Below are positions 23,521 to 34,470 of a stretch of 64,000 nt of DNA, piece after piece. The position numbers were made by a program, and so were the translations under genes. The stretch comes from Talinum fruticosum (taxonomy: Eukaryota; Streptophyta; Magnoliopsida; Caryophyllales; Talinaceae): positions 3,322,001 through 3,386,000 of the forward strand of contig JAITYX010000066.1 of NCBI GenBank assembly GCA_021018815.1, written 5' to 3'. The notes below the pieces were generated by a model, which saw nothing but the letters and a program-made list of their open reading frames with translations, did no database searches and had not been told where the DNA came from. Within the stretch, counting starts at the first letter, position 1, and each line of letters begins with the position of its first letter.

Positions 23521-25076
23521 TGAAGACTCGAACACTCGCTCGTAAAAGGAATAAGATATAACCATCTCATAACTATAGAGTTTTGATTCCAAGGCATTCT
23601 CTGTTTCTCGAAACTTCTTTGAGTAAAATAGTATCTTTTCTAAGAGATACAGCTCTTACTTATTATATCTCTTGCTTATCTATAAGCGACTCGAAAACTC
23701 GGTTCTTTGTTCCGAGTCCAACATCACTCGATTTATCGCAGATTGAATAGACTGGTATTTCGTCTTTTCTCACTCGGAATCCGACTTGTGGTTATAAGTC
23801 CTATTTTGCTATAGTCGGTATTTTTAGCTTGTTTCATGCTTAGTCTATATCAAGTTAATTCTCTCCGATATTCTTTACTCGAACTTGATTCTTCGCTTAG
23901 ACTAAGTCGGATGGAATTCCGAGTATCATGGATATTGGACTCGAAAAATTCCATTTCGTTTCGACTCGGATAATCGGTTGCTTTATTTATCGTAATTATT
24001 TTATTATCTCGTGTTTAATCTTGGGCCAAAGTATTCTATACTTTGAGAACCAAAATTGTTTTACTTTTGTAGGTTATTCAATCGAGGATACACTTTTCAA
24101 ACTACAAAAGTAACCTAGCTTCGAACGTCAAATCACCAGCAGACATGGCTCTTCACCTTCTCTCGCTCCAGTCCCAGTAGATTGTGTCGAGGCCGTCTGT
24201 TTCCAAATCTGGAAAAGCTGGAACGCCAAGCTTAATGGTGGTTTCCACCTTATCTTTCGTACACCGCTAATGGTTTTGGGACTTCTAAGAGAGTTAAACC
24301 GTTGTCCAACGTTCACATTACAACGGATACTTTTTGAGTGACTCAAAAGCTTCTATCAACGGTCACGAGAGAACTCTCGGTCTGCAGACGAAGATAACGG
24401 CTACTCTGCCTCGATCATTTATAAATAGAAGCCATCTCACAAGACTTGAAGATTGCCAAACATATTGCTAATACACATACTTGCTCAAAGTTATTGTATT
24501 TACTTTCAATCTTCAACTTACAACTCCCACTCTGTAATTCATTACTTTCGAGTTGTAAGGTCTTGTACTCAATTACAAACTCTTTCTTACATTCTCTGTA
24601 AGGTCCCTTGACTAAGCTGTAAAGGTTAACTCAGCTTAGTTGTCCCTAGCTGTAAGGGTTATCTCAGCTAGGAAGTACTAGATCGGATAAGGGAATTTGT
24701 GAGTCTAGGAAAACTTGTATAGAGTTGTCTAAGGAAACAACTCGGGTTCGATCGGTTCAAGGTATTTTGTGGACTCAAAATAGTGAATTTGACTTCGTGT
24801 CCGGATTGACACGGTCCATGGTTTTCTGCCCCGGGAGGGTTTCCACGTAATCTCTAAGTGTTATCTTTCCGAGTTCATTCTAGACTCGGACAGCTTTACA
24901 GCCTCTTGCTCATTCCGCTTAATAGCCTTCTGAGTCCAATCTTTTCGACCTCGTTGATAGACTCGGAATCTGTCTCTGTCTTGTTTTTTACAGAAGAGCT
25001 AAAGTTTCCGAGAAAAACTCCTACCACCCTATTCACCCCCTCTAGGGTGACTCGGACTCTCCCGAGCAAACCTTCA
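23521..25076 (+). repeat. 3' LTR of the inner copia element
   Basis: It begins TGAAGACTCG and ends CCTTCA, and is collinear with the 5' LTR. The TATA box TTATAAATAG is near 24418. It is followed directly by AAGCC, the probable target duplication. Confidence 0.93.
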
Positions 25077-25931
25077 AAGCCGAAGAACAAGCGGAAGAAG
25101 GAGAGGCCGGAGGAGGAGAAGAAGAAGAAGAAAAAGAGGAGTCTGCTCAGCCTAATGATTAGGGCAACCTGAAGTGATCTCCTCATATCACACTCGAGTG
25201 CCTCGGAAGAGGCTGGTGAAGCCGATCGATCCAAAGCCCTTGCCTCGTAGTCTCAGCCAAGCATTAATCTTTGAGGTAGAAGAAGAAGAAGAAGAGGAAG
25301 ATCTCGCCTTAGTTCACATAACTCAGATCCCTCCTCTACCTAATGTACCCATTCTGATGCCACCTCGCCCAGCTACTTCAACTCAAGCATATAGGCGCGA
25401 GCCCACGGCTCGCTCTTCATCCTTGAGACAGATCGCCCATCCTTCCCGATTTTCAAACTCGGTTTATGTTTTTTGTCCAACATTTTCCGTAATTACTTGC
25501 TCTTTCCTCCCTCCTTTTGCTATTTTTTGTTGAAATGCATAGGGGAGAGAATCTACAGAAAATTAGATGTTTGGTTTAGAGGAGTTTTTCCCTTTGTTGT
25601 TTTCCGAGTTGATCTTACTTTATTCTTATACAAATATTTCTTGCATTATATGAAATTTATTTGTTTCGAGCATATTTGTTTCTAAGTACATGTTGTATTT
25701 CTTCTTGCTCCGATATTATCTCTTTACTCTTGAACAATCCTACTTTTTTATCTCAAGAAACATGTTCCGAGTTATGTTTTGATCCGAGATGAACCGATAA
25801 TTAATCATCATTATATTCATTGCTCCGATTAATATTATGAGCTCTAATCATTTCTTTATGAAAACTTAACTCTTTGAACCGACAAGTTTCTATCTTAAGT
25901 ATGAAATGCCTTTTATCAATAAGGAGGAGAT
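25077..25931 (+). mobile_element. Right part of the interrupted older element: extra gene C-terminus and 3' UTR
   Basis: The first codons after the inner element encode EEQAEEGEAGGGEEEEE, homologous to EEEQAEEGEGHGEA encoded on the minus strand near 58030. This confirms that one gene was split. A GAA-rich stretch near 25274-25303 encodes another Glu run. The 3' non-coding part ends in the purine tract AATAAGGAGGAGAT just before the LTR. Confidence 0.8.
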
Positions 25932-27344
25932 TGAAGAATCAAGTGTAACTCTGTCTCTATTGGGTTTTGATTATAAGTCATTCTTAGCTTTATAGAAACC
26001 ATTATCTAAGTTTTCATCCTGTTTCGACTCGCTCAAAAGTCGACCAATCAGCATAACACTCTTAATTGTGTTTCGACCAACTCGAGACACAACTAAAAAC
26101 TATCGCATGAGTAAATAATTTCTCTTAACACTTTTATTCCGAGCACCGACTTCTTGTTTTAAGTGAAAATGAATTACAATGTTAATTCTAATTTCTAAGT
26201 CGGTTTATTTATGGAGAATTATTTGCTTGATCAAGTTTATGTATTCTGATATTTTATTCTTTCTAACTTGATCATTTTAAGGATTGACTCAAGATGGAAT
26301 CCGAACCTAATGGATATTAGACTCGGAAAATTTCACTGTTTTAGGCTAAAGATAATTAAGTGCTTAATTACTCGATTTAATTATTATCTTTGCCTAATCT
26401 TAGACTAGAGTATTTTTATACTTTGAGTACCACTTTGATTTGCTTTTGTAGGTTGTTCAAACAAGCCTAATCTACTTTTGAATTACAAAAGCAACCGATT
26501 TCTAGCCGTTAAACACCAACGAGACAAAAATTAACCATTTCGAACATGGCTCAAACATCGTGTTAGGGTTCTTTATTTCCAAAAATGGCAAACTTCAACT
26601 TTGAGTCTAACGGTTACTTCCACCCCGATTTCAATCACCACCGGAGGGTTGGACTACCTTTGGAGCCAAGAACCGTTACACAACGTTCGCATCTCAACGA
26701 ATCTTTATCCGAGTGACTCGGACTAGCCGTTCAATGGCTATTGAAGCTCACCGAGTCCGGAACAAGTCTTAACGGTTATTCTCGCCTTGGTGCTTCTAAA
26801 TAGAAGCCACTCCACAAGACTTTAAGATTGCTTGGAACCGAACACATTCTACTCTTACTCAATCTTCTAGCTTTTACAACTCGAGTCCGTAATCTCTTAC
26901 TTTATGAGTTGTAAAGAAAGTCTTATAATCACTCTTAACTTTCTTTCTAAGTCCCTTGACTGAGTTGTAAAGGTTAACTCGGTTAAGCTGTCCCCGATTG
27001 TAAGGGTTAACTCGATCAGGAAGTACTAGATCGAGATAAGTGAACTTTTGACTCGAGGAAAAACTTATAAAGGAATTGTATAAGGGAGCAATTTTGGTTA
27101 GAGTCAGTCCTTTGTAATTAAGGATTCAATTAGTAGATTTAATTTGGTGCTTGGATTAGCATTGTCCATGATTTTCCGCCTCAGGAGGGTTTCCATAAGA
27201 GCAAAACTTTCCGAGTCCAATTTAGACTCGGAATTAATTTTTGTTTACGGTCCGTGCAAAATTGATTGAGATTTCTCAAAACTCCTCCATCACCCTATTC
27301 ACCCCTTTCTAAGGTGACTTAACCTCTACAAGAGCAAAACTTCA
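25932..27344 (+). repeat. 3' LTR of the older copia element (family B)
   Basis: The 1413-bp LTR begins TGAAGAATCAAG and ends AAAACTTCA. It is clearly related to, but diverged from, the family A LTRs: shared words include GAGTTGTAAAG-like blocks, CCCTTGACTGAG, AAGTACTAGATCGAGATAAG and CACCCTATTCACCCC. It matches the minus-strand LTR at 55829-57266 more closely. The flanking pentamer is ATGAT; its partner is lost with the missing 5' end. Confidence 0.88.
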
Positions 27345-27433
27345 ATGATAGTTAGGATGGTAAATCGAAGAAGTGTATCCAAATTTGTTTATGGTTTAGA
27401 GAAATAGAAAGATAATTTGGATATAGGGTCATC

Positions 27434-27782
27434 CCCAAAAATTTGTCATAAAGATAAATTTGTATTCAAATTTGTTTATTTTGATAAGATAATGTTGGGG
27501 TGGACTCATTTATCCAATTATCGAAATTGGTATCCAAATATGGTTAGAGTTTAGAGAAATAAAAATATTTATGGTTTAGAGTTTAAGGAAATAGAAAAAT
27601 TTGTGGTTTAGAGTTTAAGGATTAAAAGAGAGAAAATATAAATGTGAAATTGTAAAAATTGAAAAGGTATTTGGATATAGGAATCTCCCCAAATACTTGT
27701 CATTAAGATAATTTTTTTTATCAAATTTGTTTATTTTGATGAGTTGATGTTGGTATGAACTAATTTATCCAATTATCTAAAT
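27434..27782. repeat. Dispersed ~90-bp unit, two copies here and a third near 29884
   Basis: Units at about 27434-27525, 27689-27782 and 29884-29975 share CCCCAAA, then TTGTCAT/TTGTCGAT, TATCAAATTTGT, TTTTGATGA, and TTTATCCAATTATC. The second and third copies lie directly upstream of the two fold-back elements, so unit and palindrome moved or duplicated together. Confidence 0.75.
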
Positions 27783-27785
27783 TTT

Positions 27786-28409
27786 CGGTTTCCTTTTTTA
27801 TTACAAATTTGTTGTATTATACATGATCGTAAACTAGAGTACATGATTTTTTGAAATTTACGTAATGCATAAGACAATAATGAATATCAATGAAATGTTG
27901 AGGCTATCCATTTAATTTGCTTTAACTACCCCAAGACATAACTAGAATCGGAGTTCTCATAACCCTTTTTGACTTTAGCAATGAGGTCAGATTCATTAGG
28001 CAAGACATAGAGTTTATGTGAAGCGTGGGTCAGTACACGAAGAAAGCGAAAAGGGATAAAGGATTTATTGAAGAAAAAGGAGATAAATAATAGGGAATTA
28101 TTACTAGTTTTGTGATTGTTTACCACCTTTTTCTCTTATAAAGCCTTTATCCCTTTTTTCTTTCTTCGTGTATTGACCCACCCCGCACATAGGCTCTGTG
28201 TCTTTTCTTGTGAACCCGATCTCATTGTTAAAGACAACAAGGGTTATGCGAACTCTGGTTGTAGTTATGTCTTGGGTCGTTAAAGCGAATTAAAGGGATG
28301 AACTCAATATTTTATTCATATTAATTTGTCCCATGCATTATGTAAAATTTCAAAAAAATCATGTCTATTTTATGATAATGTATAATACATCAAAATTAAA
28401 AGCAAAAAG

Positions 28410-28412
<3 letters not shown>
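27786..28412. mobile_element. Fold-back (long palindrome) element, copy 1
   Basis: The left arm starts CGGTTTCCTTTTTT and includes TTGTATTATACATGATCG. The right arm carries their imperfect reverse complements, ending ATAATACATCAAAATT and AAAAAGG. The arms are about 300 bp and the centre is near 28110. There is no coding sequence. Copy 2 at 29986-30582 is homologous and in the same orientation. It resembles fold-back or MITE-type elements; the superfamily is not determined. Confidence 0.75.

Positions 28413-28496
<84 letters not shown>
28412..28496. repeat. (TA)n microsatellite, about 85 bp
   Basis: This is an uninterrupted TA run. It sits exactly at the junction between the right arm of the fold-back element and the left end of the hAT-like element. 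It accounts for the Tyr-Ile repeat frames on both strands. Confidence 0.97.
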
Positions 28497-28499
<3 letters not shown>

Positions 28500-29698
28500 C
28501 TGGCAAAAACTAACCCGCCCAAAGTTTTTAAATTTTGGACACGATTTTCTCGACCCGAACCCAAAAATATCGAACCTGAAAAACCCATAAATTAGTGGGT
28601 CAAACCCAACCCAAATCCATTCGACTCGGTGGGTCAAGATTATAAAAACAACAATTTTAACTTTGTGGCTTGTTGATTGAATGTTTTATACTATTATATG
28701 ATTTTCCTTTCACTTTATCACTCTTTTAGTAATGGTTATTTATTATATCACATCATTTGGAGGGACATTACATATTTATTGCAATCATTTTTATAAACGA
28801 ACATTAATACTATTTTATATCTCTACTTGTTCTCATAAAAAAATTATACATAAAAATTATGTAGTTAATTTCAATAAAATATGTATGGATTCAAATGGTG
28901 TGAAATTAAAATACTAAAAATACACAAGTTATACTATTGTATTTTTGGTGAAGTAAATATACCTAATCACATCTTAAATAATATAATTTTGTTTTTTAGA
29001 AATAATATTACCATAATGATGTAGAATTTTGATGTTTTAATTGAAATAAATTTTAGTTCATTATAAACCTCTAACTCTCATTTATTTGAAATCGTTTTAG
29101 TTGTACTTGAACCATAACCCATAGGATGGACAATGGGTCGGGTTCAAACAAAGTCTTAATTTTCCTACTAAATAAAATGTGTCGGTAGAGCCTATCTAGG
29201 TCAACCATTTCTCGATCTGTTTTAAAATGCAGTAAATATGAATATAAATCTCCTTATTATAATAGAAGAGATGAAATAAACATAGACACCTTAAACAAAT
29301 AATTAACATAACAAGTCATTATTATTCAACCCATCATTGGTCTTATTTAAACAGGTTTAGCGGTCAAACCACTCGATTTAACAGGGTCTTCACACAAATA
29401 TTATAATAAAAATTTTGAAATTTTTTTGATATTCTTTTAGAAAATACAAATACTATAGTTTTTCGTTGAATTATGAGAAATTTTAAGCAAAAAAATATGC
29501 TGGATTGTTATAATTAAAAAAGAAACATAATTGATAAAAATGGCGCTCACGACCCGTTGGGTTGATCCGAAACCCGTATAACCCGATATATGACTAGCCG
29601 TATTTTACCCGAATCCGAAATACATCCGACCCATATTTTACTTGAACCCGAATACACTCGACTCGTATTTAACCCGCCCACCCGAATTGACAGATCTA
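28495..29698. mobile_element. hAT-like inverted-repeat element, non-autonomous
   Basis: The left end TAGACCTGGCAA and the right end, whose reverse complement is TAGATCTGTCAA, form a 12-bp imperfect terminal repeat with two mismatches. Just inside, both ends have ACCCGCCC-like words, and the interior repeats ACCCGAA / GGGTCGGGTT words. Elements with ends of this kind are common non-autonomous hAT-like sequences in plants. The target duplication cannot be checked because the left side is a TA microsatellite. There is no coding sequence. Confidence 0.55.
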
Positions 29699-29763
29699 AT
29701 ATTATTATATATATAATATATACATAAAAAATTATCTTACACAACGAATAGAGGGAAAGAGTA

Positions 29764-29766
<3 letters not shown>

Positions 29767-29813
<47 letters not shown>

Positions 29814-29819
29814 TAAAAA
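29767..29819. repeat. (TA)n microsatellite, about 53 bp
   Basis: This TA run lies just outside the right end of the hAT-like element. Smaller TA runs occur at 36656-36674 and 45299-45325. Confidence 0.95.
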
Positions 29820-29985
29820 AAGAAAAAATTTAACAACACTATAAAAAGTAAGAACTTATGACCTTTTTTGTATATATGGATCTCCCCAAATACTTGTCGA
29901 TCATAAACATAAATTTATTATCAAATTTGTGTGTTTTGATGAGGTGATGTTGAGGTGGACTAATTTATCCAATCATCGAACTTTT

Positions 29986-30582
29986 CGGTTTCCTTTCTGG
30001 TTGCAAGTTTGTTGTATTATACATGATCGTAAACTAGAGGTCATGATTTTGTTGTGTGTAATTCATAAGACAATAAGATAAATATGAATGAAATGTTGAG
30101 GCCATCCCTTTAATTTCCTTTAACGATCGAAGACATAACACAAACCAGACTTCCCTTGTTGTGATTAACAATGAGATAGGTTTTACGAGACAAACATGAA
30201 TGCAACATAGGCCAATCGACGAAGAAGGGCGGAAGGTAGAGGAGTCAAATGTAAACAAAAATGGAAACAAAAGGTGATAAACAATGACTATTGTTAATCA
30301 CCTTTTGTTTCCATTTGCCTCCTCTACCACTTGTCCCCTTCTTCGTGGATCAACCTATGTTGCATGGACACTCCATGTTTTGTCTTGTAAAACCCTCATT
30401 GTTAATCACAACAAGGGAATTTTGGTTCGTTTTATGTCTTTGGTCATTAAAGGAAATTAAAGGGATAGCCTCAACATTTCATTTATATTTAATTGTCTTA
30501 TGCATTACATAAAACTTCAAAAACAGATCATGTCTAGTTTATGATAAGTGTATAATACATCAAAATTGGAAGAAAAAGGAAA
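29986..30582. mobile_element. Fold-back (long palindrome) element, copy 2
   Basis: The arms pair around a centre at about 30287, where GGAAACAAAAGGTGAT meets ATCACCTTTTGTTTCC with only a short loop. Outer arms carry CGGTTTCCTTTC and its complement. The arms match each other better than those of copy 1, which suggests a younger or less eroded copy. As RNA it would form a hairpin of nearly 300 bp. Confidence 0.82.
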
Positions 30583-31294
30583 TCATATATTATATATACA
30601 AGTTAGAACAATGGTATGTGTTAGGAATATATACTAAGTAACATCATTTTTTTTTCATATTATTTGATAAATGACTTGCTTAATTGTGTATAATTATACT
30701 TATTTTGTTTACCAATCTATGCTTTTCATAAAATTATCATATACATTTCATATGTTTAGATAATCCGTTCAAAAATATGTACACAACAAATTATCATAGG
30801 TCGCAGATACGTGCATAAATGTGCGTATAACGCTTAGCATATGAGCTTGGTATGTATAGGTTTTTTAATTGTCCGTGTTGGACAGTTTGAGAATAATATG
30901 ATAAAACGTTATGTGGTCTGTTATAATCTTATCATAAATTTGACAAGATATCATGGTACTCATTTCCCCTCTCGTTCTTCGGGTGCAATTATGATGACGA
31001 TGGGTTTGATGTGTGTATCTTTACTTATGTTATCATACAATTAAGAAAGGATATACACATTAGCCACTTCGTTTTCGTATGTTATACTTGAATGACTAAG
31101 GGAAATACTCGTCCAAATTTTGTCAAATGTATGATAAGATTTTGCTACACGTCTAGGTTCATATAATTCTTGAATGGGTTTAGGACGATCTATCCTCGTA
31201 GAAGGATCTTAGGCTCATGTCATATTATTTGTGCGTAAGTATTTATTTCTCGAACTATATGTGGTGAATTGCTTCTCGTGTTTATGGGTAAGGT
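30583..31294. other. AT-rich sequence before the CACTA transposase
   Basis: No gene was recognised, although a 67-codon open stretch starts at 30841. The left terminus of the CACTA element should lie here or further left, but no CACTA motif with the expected subterminal repeats was found, so the left end may be deleted or diverged. Confidence 0.4.
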
Positions 31295-34200
31295 ATGGAT
31301 CGAGTGTGGGTTTTTAGCGATAGGAGGAGTGTAGAATATCGTGATGGTGTTAACAACTTTCTAGAGATTGTTGTCGAACATGCCACCAAATTCGGAGAAT
31401 AGTCCATATTACGTCCGTGTTTAAGGTGTTTCTACTCCTAAAGATCGCCCAGTAAGATTGTAAAAAGTCACTATATTGGCATGAGTTTGACACAACTTAT
31501 AAGGTATGGGTATGGCATGAGGAAGATGAGTCCGTAAATAATGGCGTACAAGAGGAAGATGAAGGGTATGATGAAAATGAAGTCGGCAGTAGTATGGAAT
31601 TAGAAGATCGACCTAAAGATCTAGTTTGTGGACTAGAACGTGAGTTAGTTGATCAACCACACGTATTGGAACAATTGTTAGCCGATTTGGAAAAGCCTCT
31701 TTATCGGGGTGTGATAAATATACCCGTTTATCATCTGTGTTGAGGTTGATGACCTTGAAAAGGCTAATGGTCGGAGTGACAAAAGTTTCATGGACTTGCT
31801 GAGTGTGCTCAAAGATATACTCCCGGAAGGCAATGTCCTTCATAGCCGTACATATGAGGTGAAAAGGATGTCTGTGTCCTATGGGCATGGGGTACAAGAA
31901 GATACATGCCTGCCTCAACAATTGCATATTGTACCGGAAAGAACATGCACATAGACACGATTCTCCCAAGTATGGTGTACCTCGATACAAAATGGAAAAC
32001 ATCAATGGAGAGAGTGTTAAGGGACCTCCAGCAAAGGTGTTGTGGGACTTATCGATAATACCGAGGTTTAAGCGCTTGTTTTCAAGTGCAACTGCTGCCA
32101 TGAACTTGACGTGGCATGCCGACGGAAGAGTCTCGTGATGACAAGTTACGTCACCCCGCCGATTGTCCTTAATGGTAGAAGATCGATTCATTGTTCCCGA
32201 ATTTGGTAGGGAAACACGGAATCTAATTTTGGGTCTTTGTACGGACGGAATAAACCCCCACGGTGACCTTAGTAGCAAGCACAGCGGTTGGCCCGTTCTT
32301 TTGGTTATCTATAACCTCACTGTCGTCATTGTGTATGAAGTGCAAGTACATTATGTTGTCAATGCTCATTTATGGGCCTAAACAACCAGGAAATGACATA
32401 GATGTGTACTTGGCGCCTCTTGTTGAAGGTTTCAAGCTTTTATGGGATGAAGGTGTTTCGGTTTACGATGCATACCGTCAAGAGCAATTTACATTGTGAG
32501 CTATGATCTTCACCACAATCAATTACTTCCTTGCATACGAAACTTCTCCGGATACACCGTCAAAGGCCACAAGGCATGCCCCATTTATGCAGAGGGTACT
32601 TGCTCCTATCAACTTAAGCACGAAAAAAGACTTCCTATCTCGGACACCGAAAGTTTCTTTTGTTTTCCCATTAATATCGTAAGAATAAGAAGGCTTTCAA
32701 TGGTAAAACCGAGATGTATTCTACTCCAACTTTATTAACAGGACATCAAATATATGAGCAAGTGAAGGATCTTGATGTTGAGTTCGGCAAGCCATACCAA
32801 CGTCAATCCGAAAACGGTGTATGGAAAAAGAGATCAATATTTTTGATCTTCCATATTGGAAAGAGTTGTATGTGAGACATATTCTCGATGTAATGTATAT
32901 AGAAAAAAACATTTGTGAAAGTCTCATTGGCACTCTTCCGAACATACCAGGGAAGACTAAGGATGGAAAGAAAGCACAACTCGATATGTGTGAAATGAGA
33001 ATGTGAGAGAAATTAGCACCATAACCAAAGGGGAAGAGAACATATTTGCCTCTAGCGTCTTACACATTGAGTAGAAGAGAAAAACAACGTTCGTGTGATA
33101 CTTTAAAGAAACTCAAAGTGTCACGGGGATATTCTTCAAACATTAGTAGACTCGTTTTGATTTCTATAGACTAATCGGTCTTAAATCTCACGATTGTCAT
33201 GCTTTGATGCAAAAATACTGCCAGTTGCTATTCGAGCCAAGATGCCGAAACATATCGGACAGTCAATCACAAGATTTTGCTTCTTCTTCAATGCCATATG
33301 TAGCAAAGTCGTTGATTTGGAGAAATTGGATGATCTTTAGTGCGGCGTGATCGTTACATTATGCCAACTTGAGACGTACTTTCCACATTCTTTTTTGATA
33401 TCATGGTGCACCTAGTTGTCCATTTGGTGAGACAATTGTGATTTTGTGGCCCAATTTTTTACCGATAGATATACCATTTTGAACATTTTATGAAAATTCT
33501 TAAAGGGTATGTTAGAAATCGGTACCGACCTAGGAAGTGTGCATTGTTAAGGCATACACAGTGAGGAGTGTGTCGAGTTCTGCTATATATACTACCCCAA
33601 ATGGAAGAAGTTGGTATTCTAAAGCATTGATTTATGGGGAAGATCGGTGGACGGGGAAGCGGGGTCGAAGGTTCTAACAACCAGTCGAGATATAAGGGAT
33701 CAAGCACATTTTTATATTCTACAAAATAGCGATAAAGTGCAAGCTGTTCATTGATGAGCACAAATCTCTCATAAGGAGACAAGATCGAGAAAAAATAAGA
33801 TGTGGGTACTGACCCATCATAATCGCACATTTGTCAACCGGTTCGGAGATAAAGTCATCACTAGCCAATTGGAAGAATCACGAGAACATATCTAGAAAAC
33901 ATTAGTAAGCTTGGCTAAAGGCCTGCAGTTAGAAGTCATATCTTATCGTGGGTATGACATCAATGGATACTCTTTCTATACAAAGAGCCAAGACAATAAG
34001 AGCAGACTTACAAAATAGTGGGGTCATATTGGAGGCTCATGCACTTCATGTTTCCAGCTCCAAGGACAAAAATCTTGTTGTAACTAAAATGTCATATTAC
34101 GGAGTCATTGAGGAGATATTGGAGTTAGACTATGTTGACTTGTGAGCCCATTTTTCGGTGCAAATGGGTTGACAATAACAACGGTGTCCTAGTTGATGAG

Positions 34201-34470
34201 ATAGGATTCACAATAGTCAATCTCACAAGAGAAGGGCCTAAATGGGATCCATTCATTATGACATCCCAAGTAAGACAAGTGTTCAACATTAAGGACTCGG
34301 CCAATGATAAGTGGACTATTATTCTTCAAACGAAGAGGCACATTGCTAGTGGGGATGGTGAAGATGTATGTGAGGTTGTTGAGGAGACCCCACCCTTCTC
34401 CTTGGGAATGCCCGTCGAAAATGAGGATTCCAATTTTGAAGAATTGTATTTAAGGATTGACCATCAATAG
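31295..34470 (+). pseudogene. CACTA (En/Spm) Tnp2-type transposase, degenerate
   Basis: The start ATG gives MDRVWVFSDRRSVEYRDGVN with NNFLEIVVEHA, the N-terminal transposase-associated domain. An acidic stretch (GVQEEDEGYDENEVGSSMEL) follows. The transposase_21 core shows HDSPKYGVPRYKMENI, KQPGNDIDVYLAPLVEGFKL, LWDEGVSVYDAYRQEQFTL, GHKACPI and FDLPYWKELYVRHILDVMY. DUF4218 follows (IMVHLVVHLV, FEHFMKILKGYVRNRYRP). The C-terminal DUF4216 (33948-34470) has YDINGYSFYTK, KMSYYGVIEEILELDY, FRCKWVDNNNGVLVDEIGFT and KDSANDKWTIIL. Known En/Spm proteins have the same order. It would cut and rejoin the ends of CACTA elements in the nucleus. Numerous stops and frameshifts make it a pseudogene. Confidence 0.92.

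Larger units (their letters stand above)
14245..25076 (+). mobile_element. Sirevirus-like Ty1/copia LTR retrotransposon, complete but degenerate
   Basis: The element is 10.8 kb, with LTRs of 1555 and 1556 bp. A PBS follows the left LTR and a polypurine tract precedes the right LTR. Both LTRs begin TGAAG and end CTTCA. Domain order is gag, protease, integrase, reverse transcriptase, RNase H, which is the Ty1/copia order, and an extra gene lies between pol and the 3' LTR. Long LTRs, an extra 3' gene and repeated PPT-like motifs are hallmarks of the Sirevirus (SIRE/Maximus) lineage. The target duplication is AAGCT at 14240-14244 against AAGCC at 25077-25081, a 4/5 match. It landed inside the extra gene of a related older element. 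Many stops and frameshifts make it inactive as read. Confidence 0.92.

Noticed and set aside
28365..28637. Tyr-Ile repeat proteins
   Set aside because: These are translations of a pure TA microsatellite.
31613..32278. 221-codon minus-strand frame as a gene
   Set aside because: It is antisense to the recognised CACTA transposase coding region, which explains its length.
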